Assembly: GCF_000331735.1 (NCBI RefSeq)
Contig: NC_020126.1
Span: 5,288,501 to 5,352,500 of the forward strand
DNA length: 64,000 bases
From: Myxococcus stipitatus DSM 14675
GTDB lineage: Bacteria > Myxococcota > Myxococcia > Myxococcales > Myxococcaceae
Reading direction: 5' to 3'
Both the position numbers and the translations under genes were made by a program. The notes under the pieces were generated by a model. It did no database searches. It was given only the letters and a program-made list of their open reading frames with translations, and was not told the DNA's origin. Position 1 is the first letter of the stretch; every line of letters starts with the position of its first letter. Of this stretch, positions 1 to 37,066 are shown one piece after another.

Positions 1-27136
<27,136 letters not shown>

Positions 27137-27207
27137 GGGGGGGGTGGGTGCTCTCGTCAGGGCTGGTTTCGGCCGCCGGCTTAATAACAGGCGAGCCCGA
27201 CAATCGC

Positions 27208-27224
27208 GGGAGTCAACGACTCCC
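27208..27224. other. Inverted repeat in the megasynthase leader
   Basis: GGGAGTC and GACTCCC are separated by AAC. They lie 72 bases upstream of the megasynthase ATG, between it and the PilZ-Hsp70 gene. This could be an operator or a leader hairpin. I could not place a convincing -35/-10 pair here. Confidence 0.4.
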
Positions 27225-27268
27225 CCCATGCATCTTTAATCCTGGCGTGAAGGTGAAGATCTGCTTAA

Positions 27269-27283
27269 CCCACTCACAGTGGG
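27269..27283 (-). terminator. Weak hairpin after the PilZ-Hsp70 gene
   Basis: CCCACT and AGTGGG form a six-base stem with a three-base loop, 11 bases past the stop codon at 27294. Only a short TT follows on the minus strand, so termination is uncertain. Confidence 0.4.
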
Positions 27284-27293
27284 AAGGTAGGAC

Positions 27294-29594
27294 TCACGGT
27301 CTGCCAAACAAGCTCTTGAGCCATCCAACGAGGCTCCAAGTCTTGGATGCCGTCACCATGGGTGCTACCGCTTGGGCGCTTGCCTGTGTCGTCGACGTGA
27401 TTTGCGATTGAGCGACACGCGGCGGTGAAGCGGTTGTTCCACCCACAGGCGCCTTCATCCGCGGTGCCTGGGGTTGTGTTCCGCCGACGCGCGCAGATGT
27501 CGCGGACGGCGACGCGGACGTGGCTGCGCTCGCGACCTCCGTGTCGAGCTGCGCCAGCTTGGCCTTCACGGCCTCGGGCGTGTCGCGTGTGGAGAAGGTA
27601 CTCGTCACCTCGCGGCCGGTGGAGGCCTCGCGCGCGGTCACCTTGAGCAGCGACTCGTTGTTCACCTCGAACGTCACGGACACCTGCACGGAGCCGCGCG
27701 GCAGCTTGGGCAGTCCCGCGAGCTTGAGCGTGCCCAGGTACTCGTTGTCGGCCGCCTTGTCGGAGTCGCCCTGGAAGACGGTCAGCTCCAGCTCCGTCTG
27801 CCCATCGCGGTGCGTGGCCAGCGAGTAGGACTTCGTGGACGGCAGCGAGGTGTTGCGCTCGAGCACGGGCTTGAAGCGCCCGCCCGGGAGCCCCACGCCA
27901 ATGGCCATGGGCAGCACGTCGATGAGCACCACGCCCTCGAGCTGTCCCAGGCTGTGCGCGAGGAGCGCGGCGCCCAGTGCCACGGCCTCGTCCGGGTGGA
28001 CGCCCTTGCTGGGGGCCTTGCCGAAGAAGCGGGTGATCTTCTCGTGCACCAGCGGGAAGCGGCTCTGGCCTCCCACGAGGATGACCTCGTCGATGTCCTT
28101 GGGGCCCAGGCCCTTCGCCTTGAGGACCTCGTCGCAGACCTGGATGGTGCGGACCACCAGCTTCTCGGTCAACTCGACGAGCTTCTGCCGGGTCAGCACG
28201 ACGTCCAGGTCGAACGGCTTGTCGTCGATCATCGTGACGAAGGCCACGTGCACCCGCATCTCCGAGCGCTCCGACAGCGCGCACTTCGCACGCTCCGCCG
28301 CGTCGTTGATGCGCTGCATGGCCACCCGGTCGCCCTGGAACGGGCGGCCCGTCTTCTTCTGGAACTCCTCCAGGAGGAACGTGACGATGGCGTTGTCGAA
28401 GTCGATGCCGCCCAGGAACGTGTCGCCGCCGGTGGAGATGACCTCGTAGACGTTGTCCGTCAGCTCCAGCACCGAGGCGTCGAACGTGCCACCGCCCAGG
28501 TCGTACACGAGCACGCGCTGGTTGAGCTTGCGGCCGTAGCCGTACGCGAGCGCCGCGGCGGTGGGCTCGTTGAGGATGCGCTCGACGTACAGCCCCGCGA
28601 GCTTGCCGGCCTCGCGCACCGCCTGCCGCTGGTTGTCGTTGTAGTACGCGGGCACGGTGACGACCGCGCGGGACACCATCTGGCCCAGCTGGTTCTGCGC
28701 GACCTCGCGGACCTCGCGGAGGATGAGCGCGGAGATCTGCTGGAGCGAATAGACGTGGTCCGAGAGCTTCACGCCCGCGTCGCCGTTCCCTCCGGCGGTG
28801 ATCTCGTAGTGGAACTTGTCCTTGATCTGCTCGACGATGGTGGAGCCGTACGCGCGCCCCACCAGTCGCTTGGCGCCGTACACCGTCTGCCGGGGGTTGG
28901 TGAGCATCTGCCCCTTCGCGGGGTGGCCCACCACCAGCTTGCCGCGCGTGTTGACGGCGATGATGGAGGGCACGGTGTTGTGGCCCTCACGACTGTTGAG
29001 CACCCCGGGCTTGCCGTTGCGCACATACGCGGCGCAAGAGTTCGTCGTGCCCAGGTCGATGCCAATCACCAGCCCCGCGCGCTTGGGCTCCTCCGTGCTC
29101 AGCCCCAGCGCCGCGTCCGACATCATCACCGCGGGCGCGGGGGCCGCGGCCACGCTGCTCGCCGAGGCCGCCGGGGACACGGCCACGGTGGGGCTGGCCA
29201 GCTGCTGCGCGGGTGGGACGGTGTAGTCCGGCGCGCCCACCCCCGTCGGGACTGGGGGCGAGTCCGACTGGGCGTGGGGGAGGGTGGCGACCGCCAGGTC
29301 GAGGAGGCGGCGCGTCTGGGGGTCCACCGCCAGGAAGCGCAGGCCCATGCCCAGCACGCCCTGGCCCCCCTGGCCGGTGACGAAGTGGACGACGGCCTGG
29401 GCGTGGATGACGCGCTCACCGCTCGCCAGCCGGAGGTCCAGGGTGACGGCCGTCCCAGGCGGCTTCACCGCGCGGGCGCGCAGGTAGATGCCCCCCTTCG
29501 TGACATTGCCGCCATACTTCGCCAGGAACTCCTCGGGCGTCGCGAATGGCAGCTTCACCACGAGCCCGACCGCCGCCTGATTCGATTCCGTCAA
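27294..29594 (-). CDS. PilZ-domain / Hsp70 (DnaK-like) fusion protein
   Basis: This 766-aa protein has two parts. Residues 1-105 look like a myxobacterial-type PilZ domain, with a conserved GVLGMGLRFL near residue 80. After an Ala/Pro-rich linker, an Hsp70 ATPase domain starts near residue 175 with GIDLGTTNSCAAY, then VYDLGGGTFDASVL and ILVGGQSRFPLV. A substrate-binding beta domain follows. The helical lid is short and is replaced by a Ser/Ala/Thr-rich tail ending WLKSLFGRP. The start is TTG preceded by AGGA. It is not the housekeeping DnaK: there is no grpE or dnaJ nearby and the termini differ. PilZ domains often bind cyclic di-GMP, but the RxxxR and D/NxSxxG residues are not obvious here. 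A role in second-messenger-linked chaperoning is inference. Confidence 0.88.
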   Translation of the reverse strand: MTESNQAAVGLVVKLPFATPEEFLAKYGGNVTKGGIYLRARAVKPPGTAVTLDLRLASGERVIHAQAVVHFVTGQGGQGVLGMGLRFLAVDPQTRRLLDLAVATLPHAQSDSPPVPTGVGAPDYTVPPAQQLASPTVAVSPAASASSVAAAPAPAVMMSDAALGLSTEEPKRAGLVIGIDLGTTNSCAAYVRNGKPGVLNSREGHNTVPSIIAVNTRGKLVVGHPAKGQMLTNPRQTVYGAKRLVGRAYGSTIVEQIKDKFHYEITAGGNGDAGVKLSDHVYSLQQISALILREVREVAQNQLGQMVSRAVVTVPAYYNDNQRQAVREAGKLAGLYVERILNEPTAAALAYGYGRKLNQRVLVYDLGGGTFDASVLELTDNVYEVISTGGDTFLGGIDFDNAIVTFLLEEFQKKTGRPFQGDRVAMQRINDAAERAKCALSERSEMRVHVAFVTMIDDKPFDLDVVLTRQKLVELTEKLVVRTIQVCDEVLKAKGLGPKDIDEVILVGGQSRFPLVHEKITRFFGKAPSKGVHPDEAVALGAALLAHSLGQLEGVVLIDVLPMAIGVGLPGGRFKPVLERNTSLPSTKSYSLATHRDGQTELELTVFQGDSDKAADNEYLGTLKLAGLPKLPRGSVQVSVTFEVNNESLLKVTAREASTGREVTSTFSTRDTPEAVKAKLAQLDTEVASAATSASPSATSARVGGTQPQAPRMKAPVGGTTASPPRVAQSQITSTTQASAQAVAPMVTASKTWSLVGWLKSLFGRP

Positions 29595-29702
29595 AGCCCG
29601 GTTCCTGAGACGAGAGTGAAAAGTCGGTCGGATTATCGCTCGAAGTGCGAGTGAACGGGCGTCAAAAAGTCCACCCTTCCGAGTTGCGTGGCGTCAACGT
29701 AA

Positions 29703-31229
<1,527 letters not shown>

Positions 31230-31293
31230 TCGTCAGCGGCCTGGGCGCCGGGCGAGGCCTTCGTGCCTTGCTCGGACCTGGGGGTGAATGAAA

Positions 31294-31323
31294 AGAGGGC
31301 CCGCGCCAGGAGGCGGGGCCCTC
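31294..31323 (-). terminator. Rho-independent terminator, minus strand
   Basis: GAGGGCCC pairs with GGGCCCTC, and the minus-strand stem is followed by TTTT. It lies between guaB and the convergent lipoprotein gene, 34 bases past the latter's stop, and may stop transcription from both sides. Confidence 0.75.
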
Positions 31324-31356
31324 GGATGTCCCGGAGGCCAGGACGGGGAAGCGAGG

Positions 31357-31974
31357 CTACTTGCGGCCCTTGCGCCCGCCGGCTCCAGAGTCCTCTCCCG
31401 CGGCCGAGGCGGGGATCTTCTTCTCGGCGCCAGCCACGCGGTCCAGCAGGGAGTCCTTGTCGTCGGGCTCCAGCGTCTCGATGGCCTGGCGGAGCGTGTT
31501 GAAGTCGAGCCGGGCGATGGTGACGGTGTTGCCGCCCTTGATCTCCTGGACCGTGGGCACGGCCACCAGCTCGCGCATGTACGTCTCGAACTCCAGCTTC
31601 ACGTCGGCCGTCTGCTGGATGCAGGAGTCCTTCGCGTTGACGATCTGCTGGCTGCCTTCCCGGTAGCTCAGGTCCGGGTTGCGGTTCATCGCCTCCTCGA
31701 AGGTGGCGGTGCGCTTGCGCAGCGAGGTGTACAGCTCGATGTAGTCGACCAGGCGGTCGGTCTCCGGGCGGTTCACGTTGCGGGCCTTGCCCAACGCGTC
31801 CGTGGTGTCTTCACAAGTGAGCTTTTGGAGCTCGGAAACTCCCGGCGTGTCCTTCATCGCCAGGTTCTGCGTGGAGCGGTCCAGCCGCTCGTCGGAGGAG
31901 ATTTCCTTCACGCATCCAGTGGCGGAGAGAAACAAGAAGGCTGCAGCAGTGGGAGCGGACAGGCGGCGGAGCAT
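31357..31974 (-). CDS. Putative lipoprotein, function unknown
   Basis: This 205-aa protein begins [20 protein letters not shown] followed by Cys, a signal peptide with a plausible lipobox (SATGC). The mature part is helical and charged, with Cys at TCEDTT and KDSCIQQ and a basic tail ending GGRKGRK. I chose the ATG at 31974 over an upstream TTG at 31989. No known domain is recognised. It lies between guaB and guaA on the opposite strand, and its start is about 100 bases from the divergent guaA start, so the two may share a control region. Confidence 0.75.
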   Translation of the reverse strand: MLRRLSAPTAAAFLFLSATGCVKEISSDERLDRSTQNLAMKDTPGVSELQKLTCEDTTDALGKARNVNRPETDRLVDYIELYTSLRKRTATFEEAMNRNPDLSYREGSQQIVNAKDSCIQQTADVKLEFETYMRELVAVPTVQEIKGGNTVTIARLDFNTLRQAIETLEPDDKDSLLDRVAGAEKKIPASAAGEDSGAGGRKGRK

Positions 31975-32073
31975 CCGGACCTCGAACAATTGAGGGGACT
32001 TGGGCGTTGCTTTCCGGAAGTTTGTAGCGATAAGGGCCCCCAGCCGTCAACGACGCCCCCTTGGAGAACTCCG

Positions 32074-33627
32074 GTGGACCTGCACGCCGAGAAGATTCTG
32101 ATCCTCGATTTCGGGAGTCAGTACACCCAGCTCATCGCCCGTCGCGTGCGCGAACTGGGCGTTTACTGTGAAATCCACCGCCCGGACCTCCCGGCGGCGG
32201 ACATCCGACGCTTCGCCCCTCGGGGCATCATTCTTTCGGGAGGCCCGGCATCCGTGGAGGCCGAGGGCTCTCCGCGCTGCGACCCCTTCGTCTTCGACGC
32301 GGGCGTCCCCGTGCTGGGCATCTGCTACGGCCTCCAGCTCATCTCCAAGCTGCTGGGCGGCCGCATCGACCGCGGCGCCCACCGGGAGTTCGGCAACGCG
32401 GAGGTGGAGGTGCTCGCGGCTCGTGGCCCCTTCTCCGAGTTCCGTCCGGGAGACCGGGTCCAGGTGTGGATGAGCCACGGAGACCGCGTGGAGGAGCTCC
32501 CCCCGGGCTTCGAGGCCATTGGCCGCAGCGGCAACTCGCCCTTCGCGGCGGCCGCGCACCAGTCGAAGCCGTTCTACGGCTTCCAGTTCCACCCCGAGGT
32601 GGTGCACACGCCCCAGGGCAAGGCCATGCTGCGCGCCTTCCTCTTCAACGACTGCAAGGTGACCGGGTCGTGGACGATGAAGGGCTTCATCGACGAGGCG
32701 GTGGCCACCATCCGCCGCCAGGTGGGTGAGCAGGGCCGGGTCATCTGCGCCCTGTCCGGCGGCGTGGACAGCTCCGTGGCCGCGCTGTTGCTCCACCGGG
32801 CCATCGGCCCCCGGCTCCAGTGCATCTTCGTGGACAACGGCGTGCTGCGGCAGGGCGAGCGCGCTCAGGTGGAGGCGCTCTTCGTGGACCGCTTCCACGT
32901 CCCGCTGAAGACGGTGGATGCGCGGGCCCGCTTCCTGGAGAAGCTGGCCGGAGTCACGGACCCGGAGAAGAAGCGGAAGATCATCGGCCGAGAGTTCATC
33001 GCCGTGTTCGAGGAGGCCTCGCGCGACATCCAGGACGCGGAGTTCCTGGCCCAGGGCACGCTGTACCCGGACGTCATCGAGTCCGTCTCGTACAAGGGCC
33101 CGTCCGTCACCATCAAGAGCCACCACAACGTGGGCGGCCTGCCCGAGCAGATGAAGCTCAAGCTGGTGGAGCCCCTGCGCGAGCTGTTCAAGGACGAGGT
33201 CCGCGCCCTGGGCCGCGAGCTGGGCCTGCCCGAGGAGATGGTGTCCCGGCAGCCCTTCCCGGGCCCGGGCCTGGCCATCCGCGTGCTGGGGGAAGTCACC
33301 GAGGCGCGGCTGGACCTGGTGCGGCGCGCCGACGCCATCGTCCAGGAGGAGATTCGCGCCGCGGGGCTCTACAAGGAGCTGTGGCAGGCGTTCGCGGTGC
33401 TGCTGCCGGTGCAGAGCGTGGGCGTCATGGGCGACGAGCGCACCTACGAGTCCACCTGCGTGCTTCGCGCCGTCACCAGCGTGGACGGCATGACGGCGGA
33501 CTGGGCCCGGCTGCCGTACCCCGTGCTGGAGCGCATCTCCACGCGTATCACCAACGAGGTGCGCGGCATCAACCGCGTCGCCTACGACGTGTCGTCCAAG
33601 CCTCCCGCCACCATCGAGTGGGAGTGA
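32074..33627 (+). CDS. guaA: GMP synthase (glutamine-hydrolysing)
   Basis: It converts XMP to GMP using glutamine and ATP. The class I amidotransferase domain begins [20 protein letters not shown] and has the catalytic cysteine in GICYGLQ, with the His and Glu in [11 protein letters not shown]. The ATP pyrophosphatase has the P-loop [15 protein letters not shown]. The C-terminal dimerisation domain ends PATIEWE, the normal family end. At 517 aa it is full length. The start is the GTG at 32074 with GGAG eight bases upstream. The longer in-frame extension to 31288 is not supported. Confidence 0.97.
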   Translation: MDLHAEKILILDFGSQYTQLIARRVRELGVYCEIHRPDLPAADIRRFAPRGIILSGGPASVEAEGSPRCDPFVFDAGVPVLGICYGLQLISKLLGGRIDRGAHREFGNAEVEVLAARGPFSEFRPGDRVQVWMSHGDRVEELPPGFEAIGRSGNSPFAAAAHQSKPFYGFQFHPEVVHTPQGKAMLRAFLFNDCKVTGSWTMKGFIDEAVATIRRQVGEQGRVICALSGGVDSSVAALLLHRAIGPRLQCIFVDNGVLRQGERAQVEALFVDRFHVPLKTVDARARFLEKLAGVTDPEKKRKIIGREFIAVFEEASRDIQDAEFLAQGTLYPDVIESVSYKGPSVTIKSHHNVGGLPEQMKLKLVEPLRELFKDEVRALGRELGLPEEMVSRQPFPGPGLAIRVLGEVTEARLDLVRRADAIVQEEIRAAGLYKELWQAFAVLLPVQSVGVMGDERTYESTCVLRAVTSVDGMTADWARLPYPVLERISTRITNEVRGINRVAYDVSSKPPATIEWE

Positions 33628-33684
33628 CGCGGGCCGCGGCCCGCTCGCGCCGGTAGCACCTCCGGCGCCGGGTGGGCATGCTCC

Positions 33685-33718
33685 GGCTTCGGACCGCGCC
33701 CCTCCGCGGTTCGAAGCC
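33685..33718. terminator. Strong hairpin downstream of guaA
   Basis: GGCTTCGGACCGCG pairs with CGCGGTTCGAAGCC with one G-T pair and a six-base loop. No T run follows. It sits between guaA and the GrpB-family gene and could be a terminator or a processing barrier. Confidence 0.45.
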
Positions 33719-33732
33719 GAAGAGGACCGCAC

Positions 33733-34278
33733 ATGCCACCGCCCATCCGGGTGGAGCTGTCTCCCCATGACCCTCGCTGGGCGGACGAAGCCAGGACCGA
33801 AGCCCTGGCTCTCGCGAACGCCCTGGGTCCGGACCTGTTGCGAGTCGTCCACCACGTGGGCTCGACCGCCGTTCCGGGCATCCGCGCCAAGCCCATCCTG
33901 GATCTGCTGCCCGTGGTGACGCGCCTGGAGGCGCTCGACGGGCGGAGGTCCGCGCTCGAGGCCCTAGGCTACGAGTGGTGGGGGGAGCTGGGCCTGCCAG
34001 GGCGCCGCTACTGCACGAAGACCGATGCGCGGACGGGGCGCAGGGTCATCCAGCTCCACTGCTACGGGGAGGGTTCGGCGGAGGTCGTCCGGCACCTGGC
34101 GTTCCGGGACTACCTCCGGCAACACCCGGCGGTGGCCGCCGCCTATGACCAGGAGAAGGCCCGGTGCCGGAGCCTGCACCCGGAGAACTCCCACGACTAC
34201 AGCGACTGCAAGAACGCGTGGATCCAGTCCGCCGAAGCAGAGGCGCTGGCCTGGTACCGGCGAAAGTCCGAGGGGTAG
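33733..34278 (+). CDS. GrpB family (UPF0157) nucleotidyltransferase-fold protein
   Basis: This 181-aa protein contains HHVGSTAVPGIRAKPILDLL, the hallmark GS and D residues of the GrpB/UPF0157 branch of the nucleotidyltransferase superfamily, followed by RVIQLHCY and FRDYLRQHPAVAAAYDQEK. The substrate of this family is unknown. It follows guaA by 105 bases on the same strand, separated by a hairpin, so it may be transcribed separately. Confidence 0.9.
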   Translation: MPPPIRVELSPHDPRWADEARTEALALANALGPDLLRVVHHVGSTAVPGIRAKPILDLLPVVTRLEALDGRRSALEALGYEWWGELGLPGRRYCTKTDARTGRRVIQLHCYGEGSAEVVRHLAFRDYLRQHPAVAAAYDQEKARCRSLHPENSHDYSDCKNAWIQSAEAEALAWYRRKSEG

Positions 34279-34296
34279 GGCGGGGCGCTGAAAACA

Positions 34297-34336
34297 GAAG
34301 AGGCCGCCTGGCGGTTCGAGCCCAGGCAGCCTCTTC
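34297..34336. terminator. Bidirectional terminator between convergent genes
   Basis: GAAGAGG..GCCTGG pairs with CCAGGC..CCTCTTC around a ten-base loop. AAAA lies on the left, giving a T run on the minus strand. It separates the GrpB-family gene from the convergent S46 peptidase gene. Confidence 0.75.
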
Positions 34337-34388
34337 GTCCTTCAGGGGCACCGGGCGTCGAGCCCGAGCCCCCTTCATGCGGGGTGCA

Positions 34389-36515
34389 TCACCCGGCCGG
34401 GTTGGCCTTCGCCGCGGGCACCTTGGTGCTGCCAGGGCGCAGCTCCTCGAGGACGCGGGTGGCGCCGTAGACCTTCTTCAGCGACTCGATGATGGCGTCG
34501 CTGTGCACGGACACCGCGCGGTTCGAGGACTCGTCGAAGCCGTACTCGCCGCCCAGCGACTGGATGTTGCCGTCGAACACCAGGCCGACAATCTCCGCGT
34601 CCTTGTTGATGACCGGGGAGCCGGAGTTGCCACCGATGATGTCGTTGGTGGTGACCATGTTCATGGCCGTGGCTCCGTCGATGTGCTTCTCGGACTTCAG
34701 CCAGGACGGGGGCAGCGCGAAGGGGTCCTCGCCCGTGGCGTGCGCGAACGTGCCCGACATCTGGGTGATGGGCGCCACCGGCTTGCCGTCCTCCATGTAG
34801 CCCTTCACCGAGCCGTAGGACAGGCGCAGGGTGAACGTCGCATCCGGGTACTGGTTGGTGCCGTAGGTGTCGAACTTGGCCTGGGCCACCAGCTCCGAGT
34901 TCTTCTTGATGACCGCGTCGATGTTCTCCTCGACGTTCTTGCGGATGGCGCGGGCATCGCCGTCCACCAGCAGCGCCAGCTGGATCATCGGGTCCTTGGA
35001 GGCCGCGATGGCCGCCTTGCCGCCGTCGAACAGGCTCTTGCGGACGGACACGTCACACACCTTGGAGCCCTTCACGTCCTTCAGCACGCACAGCTTGGAG
35101 CCCTTCACCAGGCGGGCCGCCAGCTTGTCGGGGGACTCCTTGCCCAGCACCTTCTTGACGAACGGGTGGTTGGAGCCCAGCTCCTCGCGCATCTTCGTCA
35201 GGCCGAAGCTCAGGCGGAGAATCTCCAGCTCCGGGTAGATGGGCGCCTGGCTGAACAGGCTGGCCTGGAGGGCGGGAAGGCCCGCCTGGTTGTACTCACG
35301 CAGGCGCAGGCCGTTCTCCTTGGGGAGTTCCTCGGAGGCGCGGACCAGCGTCTTGGCGATGCTGAACAGGCTGGAGGACAGGCCGCTGCCGCCCTCCATG
35401 TAGGCCAGGTCCTTGCGGACGTGGACGAACTGGGCCTCGGCCTTGGCGATCTCATCCCACGCCGCGCCGTACTTCTTCTTCATCTCCGGGTTGGACTCGA
35501 CCTTCTTGCGCAGCTCCTGCTCGGCCGCGACCTTCTGGGCGAAGAACGTCTTGTCCTGGAGCGCCTCGAGCCGGCCCTTGACCGCCTTCAGGCCGTTCTC
35601 GATGCCGAAGAGCAGGTTGTTGGAGATGCGCTTCTGCTCGGGACCACGCTTCTGGAACTCGGTCACCATGCCGCGCAGCTCGGACATCATGAAGAGCTGC
35701 TTGGGCATCGCCACGTCGCGCTGGTACTCCAGCTCCGCGATGGTCAGCTTGCGCGAGGTGCGGCCGGGGTGGCCGGAGATGAAGGTGAGGTCGCCTTCCT
35801 TCACGCTCTTCTCGGACCACTTGAAGTAGTGGTCCGTCGTCGCCGGCTTGCCGTCCTCGTAGACGCGCAGGAACGTCACGTCCAGGTCGTACCGGGGGAA
35901 CTCGAAGTTGTCCGGGTCGCCGCCGAAGAACGCGATGGCGTGCTCGGGCGCCATGACCAGGCGGACGTCCTGGAAGCGGCGGTACTTGTAGAGGTTGTAC
36001 TGGCCGCCCTGGTACAGGGTGACGACGTCACAGCGCACCTTGGCGTCGCCGGCCGAGCAGGTCTGCTCGAGCTCCGACATCTTCGCCTTGAGCGCGTCGC
36101 TGTACGCCTTGCCGGTCAGCCCCTGGGTCGCCTTGTTCAGCGTCGCGGTGACGTCGGTCAGCTGCACCAGCTGGTTGAGCTCCATCGCCGGGCACTGCGT
36201 CTCCTCGGCGGCGCTCTTCGCGTAGAAGCCGTTGGCGATGTAGTCCTTCTTGGACCCGGAGAGCTGCTCGATGCAGCCACGGGCGCAGTGGTGATTCGTC
36301 ATCACCAGGCCGTTGGGGGACACGAAGCTGGCCGAACAGCCGCCCGCCATCCGCGCCGAGGACAGCCGCACCTTGTCGAGCCACTCCTGCGACGGGTCGA
36401 AGCCGTATTTCTCCTTCACCTTCGCGGACGGGAAGTTGTTGTACGTCCACATGCCTTCGTCGGCGAGCGCGGGCGCCGCACCAACGAGGGTGGCAATCAG
36501 GAACAACCGTTTCAT
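34389..36515 (-). CDS. S46 family dipeptidyl-peptidase (DPP7/DPP11-like)
   Basis: A secreted serine peptidase that removes dipeptides from peptide N-termini, in the periplasm or at the surface. The 708-aa protein starts at the ATG at 36515 with AGGACC upstream; the signal peptide is MKRLFLIATLVGAAPALA. The catalytic His is in NGLVMTNHHCARG, the Asp lies in a downstream conserved block around GGDPDNFEFPRYD, and the Ser is in NDIIGGNSGSPVINKD, the family signature. Length fits the family (about 700-720). The residue that decides acidic versus hydrophobic P1 preference was not assigned. It is the last chromosomal gene left of the dif site. Confidence 0.93.
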   Translation of the reverse strand: MKRLFLIATLVGAAPALADEGMWTYNNFPSAKVKEKYGFDPSQEWLDKVRLSSARMAGGCSASFVSPNGLVMTNHHCARGCIEQLSGSKKDYIANGFYAKSAAEETQCPAMELNQLVQLTDVTATLNKATQGLTGKAYSDALKAKMSELEQTCSAGDAKVRCDVVTLYQGGQYNLYKYRRFQDVRLVMAPEHAIAFFGGDPDNFEFPRYDLDVTFLRVYEDGKPATTDHYFKWSEKSVKEGDLTFISGHPGRTSRKLTIAELEYQRDVAMPKQLFMMSELRGMVTEFQKRGPEQKRISNNLLFGIENGLKAVKGRLEALQDKTFFAQKVAAEQELRKKVESNPEMKKKYGAAWDEIAKAEAQFVHVRKDLAYMEGGSGLSSSLFSIAKTLVRASEELPKENGLRLREYNQAGLPALQASLFSQAPIYPELEILRLSFGLTKMREELGSNHPFVKKVLGKESPDKLAARLVKGSKLCVLKDVKGSKVCDVSVRKSLFDGGKAAIAASKDPMIQLALLVDGDARAIRKNVEENIDAVIKKNSELVAQAKFDTYGTNQYPDATFTLRLSYGSVKGYMEDGKPVAPITQMSGTFAHATGEDPFALPPSWLKSEKHIDGATAMNMVTTNDIIGGNSGSPVINKDAEIVGLVFDGNIQSLGGEYGFDESSNRAVSVHSDAIIESLKKVYGATRVLEELRPGSTKVPAAKANPAG

Positions 36516-36772
36516 TGACAGGTCCTTTCCAGGGCCGGGGGTCCCGCCGGTTCTGCGGGAACCCATGGGCTCGGTCAATTGGGAAAAGAACAGCGGAACC
36601 GTCGAGGTAGTCCCGAGCAATCAGGGGAGAACTCGCCAGCGCAATGAGTCATGGCGCGTGTTGCTCGCCGTGGACTCGCGGCGCCGCGAATCCAGGGATT
36701 CGTGGGTGCCGGGAAGCGGGGAAGAACCGACGAAAGAACCACCGGAAACCACCCTTGGGAATCCATCCGCCT

Positions 36773-36800
36773 AGTTTACATAACGCATGTTATCGGACCT
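36773..36800. other. dif: dif-like XerCD site, left junction (attL)
   Basis: The site reads AGTTTACATAA, a six-base centre CGCATG, then TTATCGGACCT. This has the 11-6-11 layout of bacterial dif. Read against the E. coli site in reverse complement, the CATAA and TTAT inner half-sites match and both outer arms are similar. The right arm is repeated exactly at the far end of the element. The six-base centre suggests this copy is the functional chromosome-dimer resolution site. Confidence 0.85.
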
Positions 36801-36942
36801 TATGGCCATGGAATCATTAGTGATTTCAGTGGCTTGCCGAAGTCTCTCGCCTGCACGCCAGTTCAGCCGCCCAACCACCGCGGCCCCCTTTTGCTGGACG
36901 CAACTGGAGCCCTTGGGCCCTCGCGTCTCGCCTCCCGAAATA

Positions 36943-36975
36943 GTCCGAGCGACAATCCGCGCGGGTCGCTCGGAC
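36943..36975. repeat. Perfect 11-bp inverted repeat near the left end
   Basis: GTCCGAGCGAC at 36943-36953 and GTCGCTCGGAC at 36965-36975 are exact complements with an 11-base loop. It lies in non-coding DNA 143 bases inside the left junction and would form a stable hairpin in single strands. In the circular form it lies near attP. It may be a packaging signal, a second-strand origin or a terminator. Confidence 0.75.
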
Positions 36976-37066
36976 CTGCCGTGCCACTCGCCTGGTATCG
37001 CCGTCCATTCACGGTGACTTGGCGAGCAGGCACGGCTCTTGCCCCTGCGCGGGTCCGAGCCAACCC

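Larger units (their letters stand above)
36516..37066. other. Gene-free stretch holding dif/attL and the element's left end
   Basis: From 36516 to about 36770 lies the upstream region of the S46 peptidase; I see no clear promoter or gene there. The dif-like site is at 36773-36800. From 36801 to 37066 is the left end of the integrated element, which holds a perfect 11-bp inverted repeat at 36943-36975 and no convincing gene. Confidence 0.7.

Noticed and set aside
31288..32073. In-frame upstream extension of guaA
   Set aside because: It crosses the opposite-strand lipoprotein gene and its terminator; the family start and ribosome site are at 32074.
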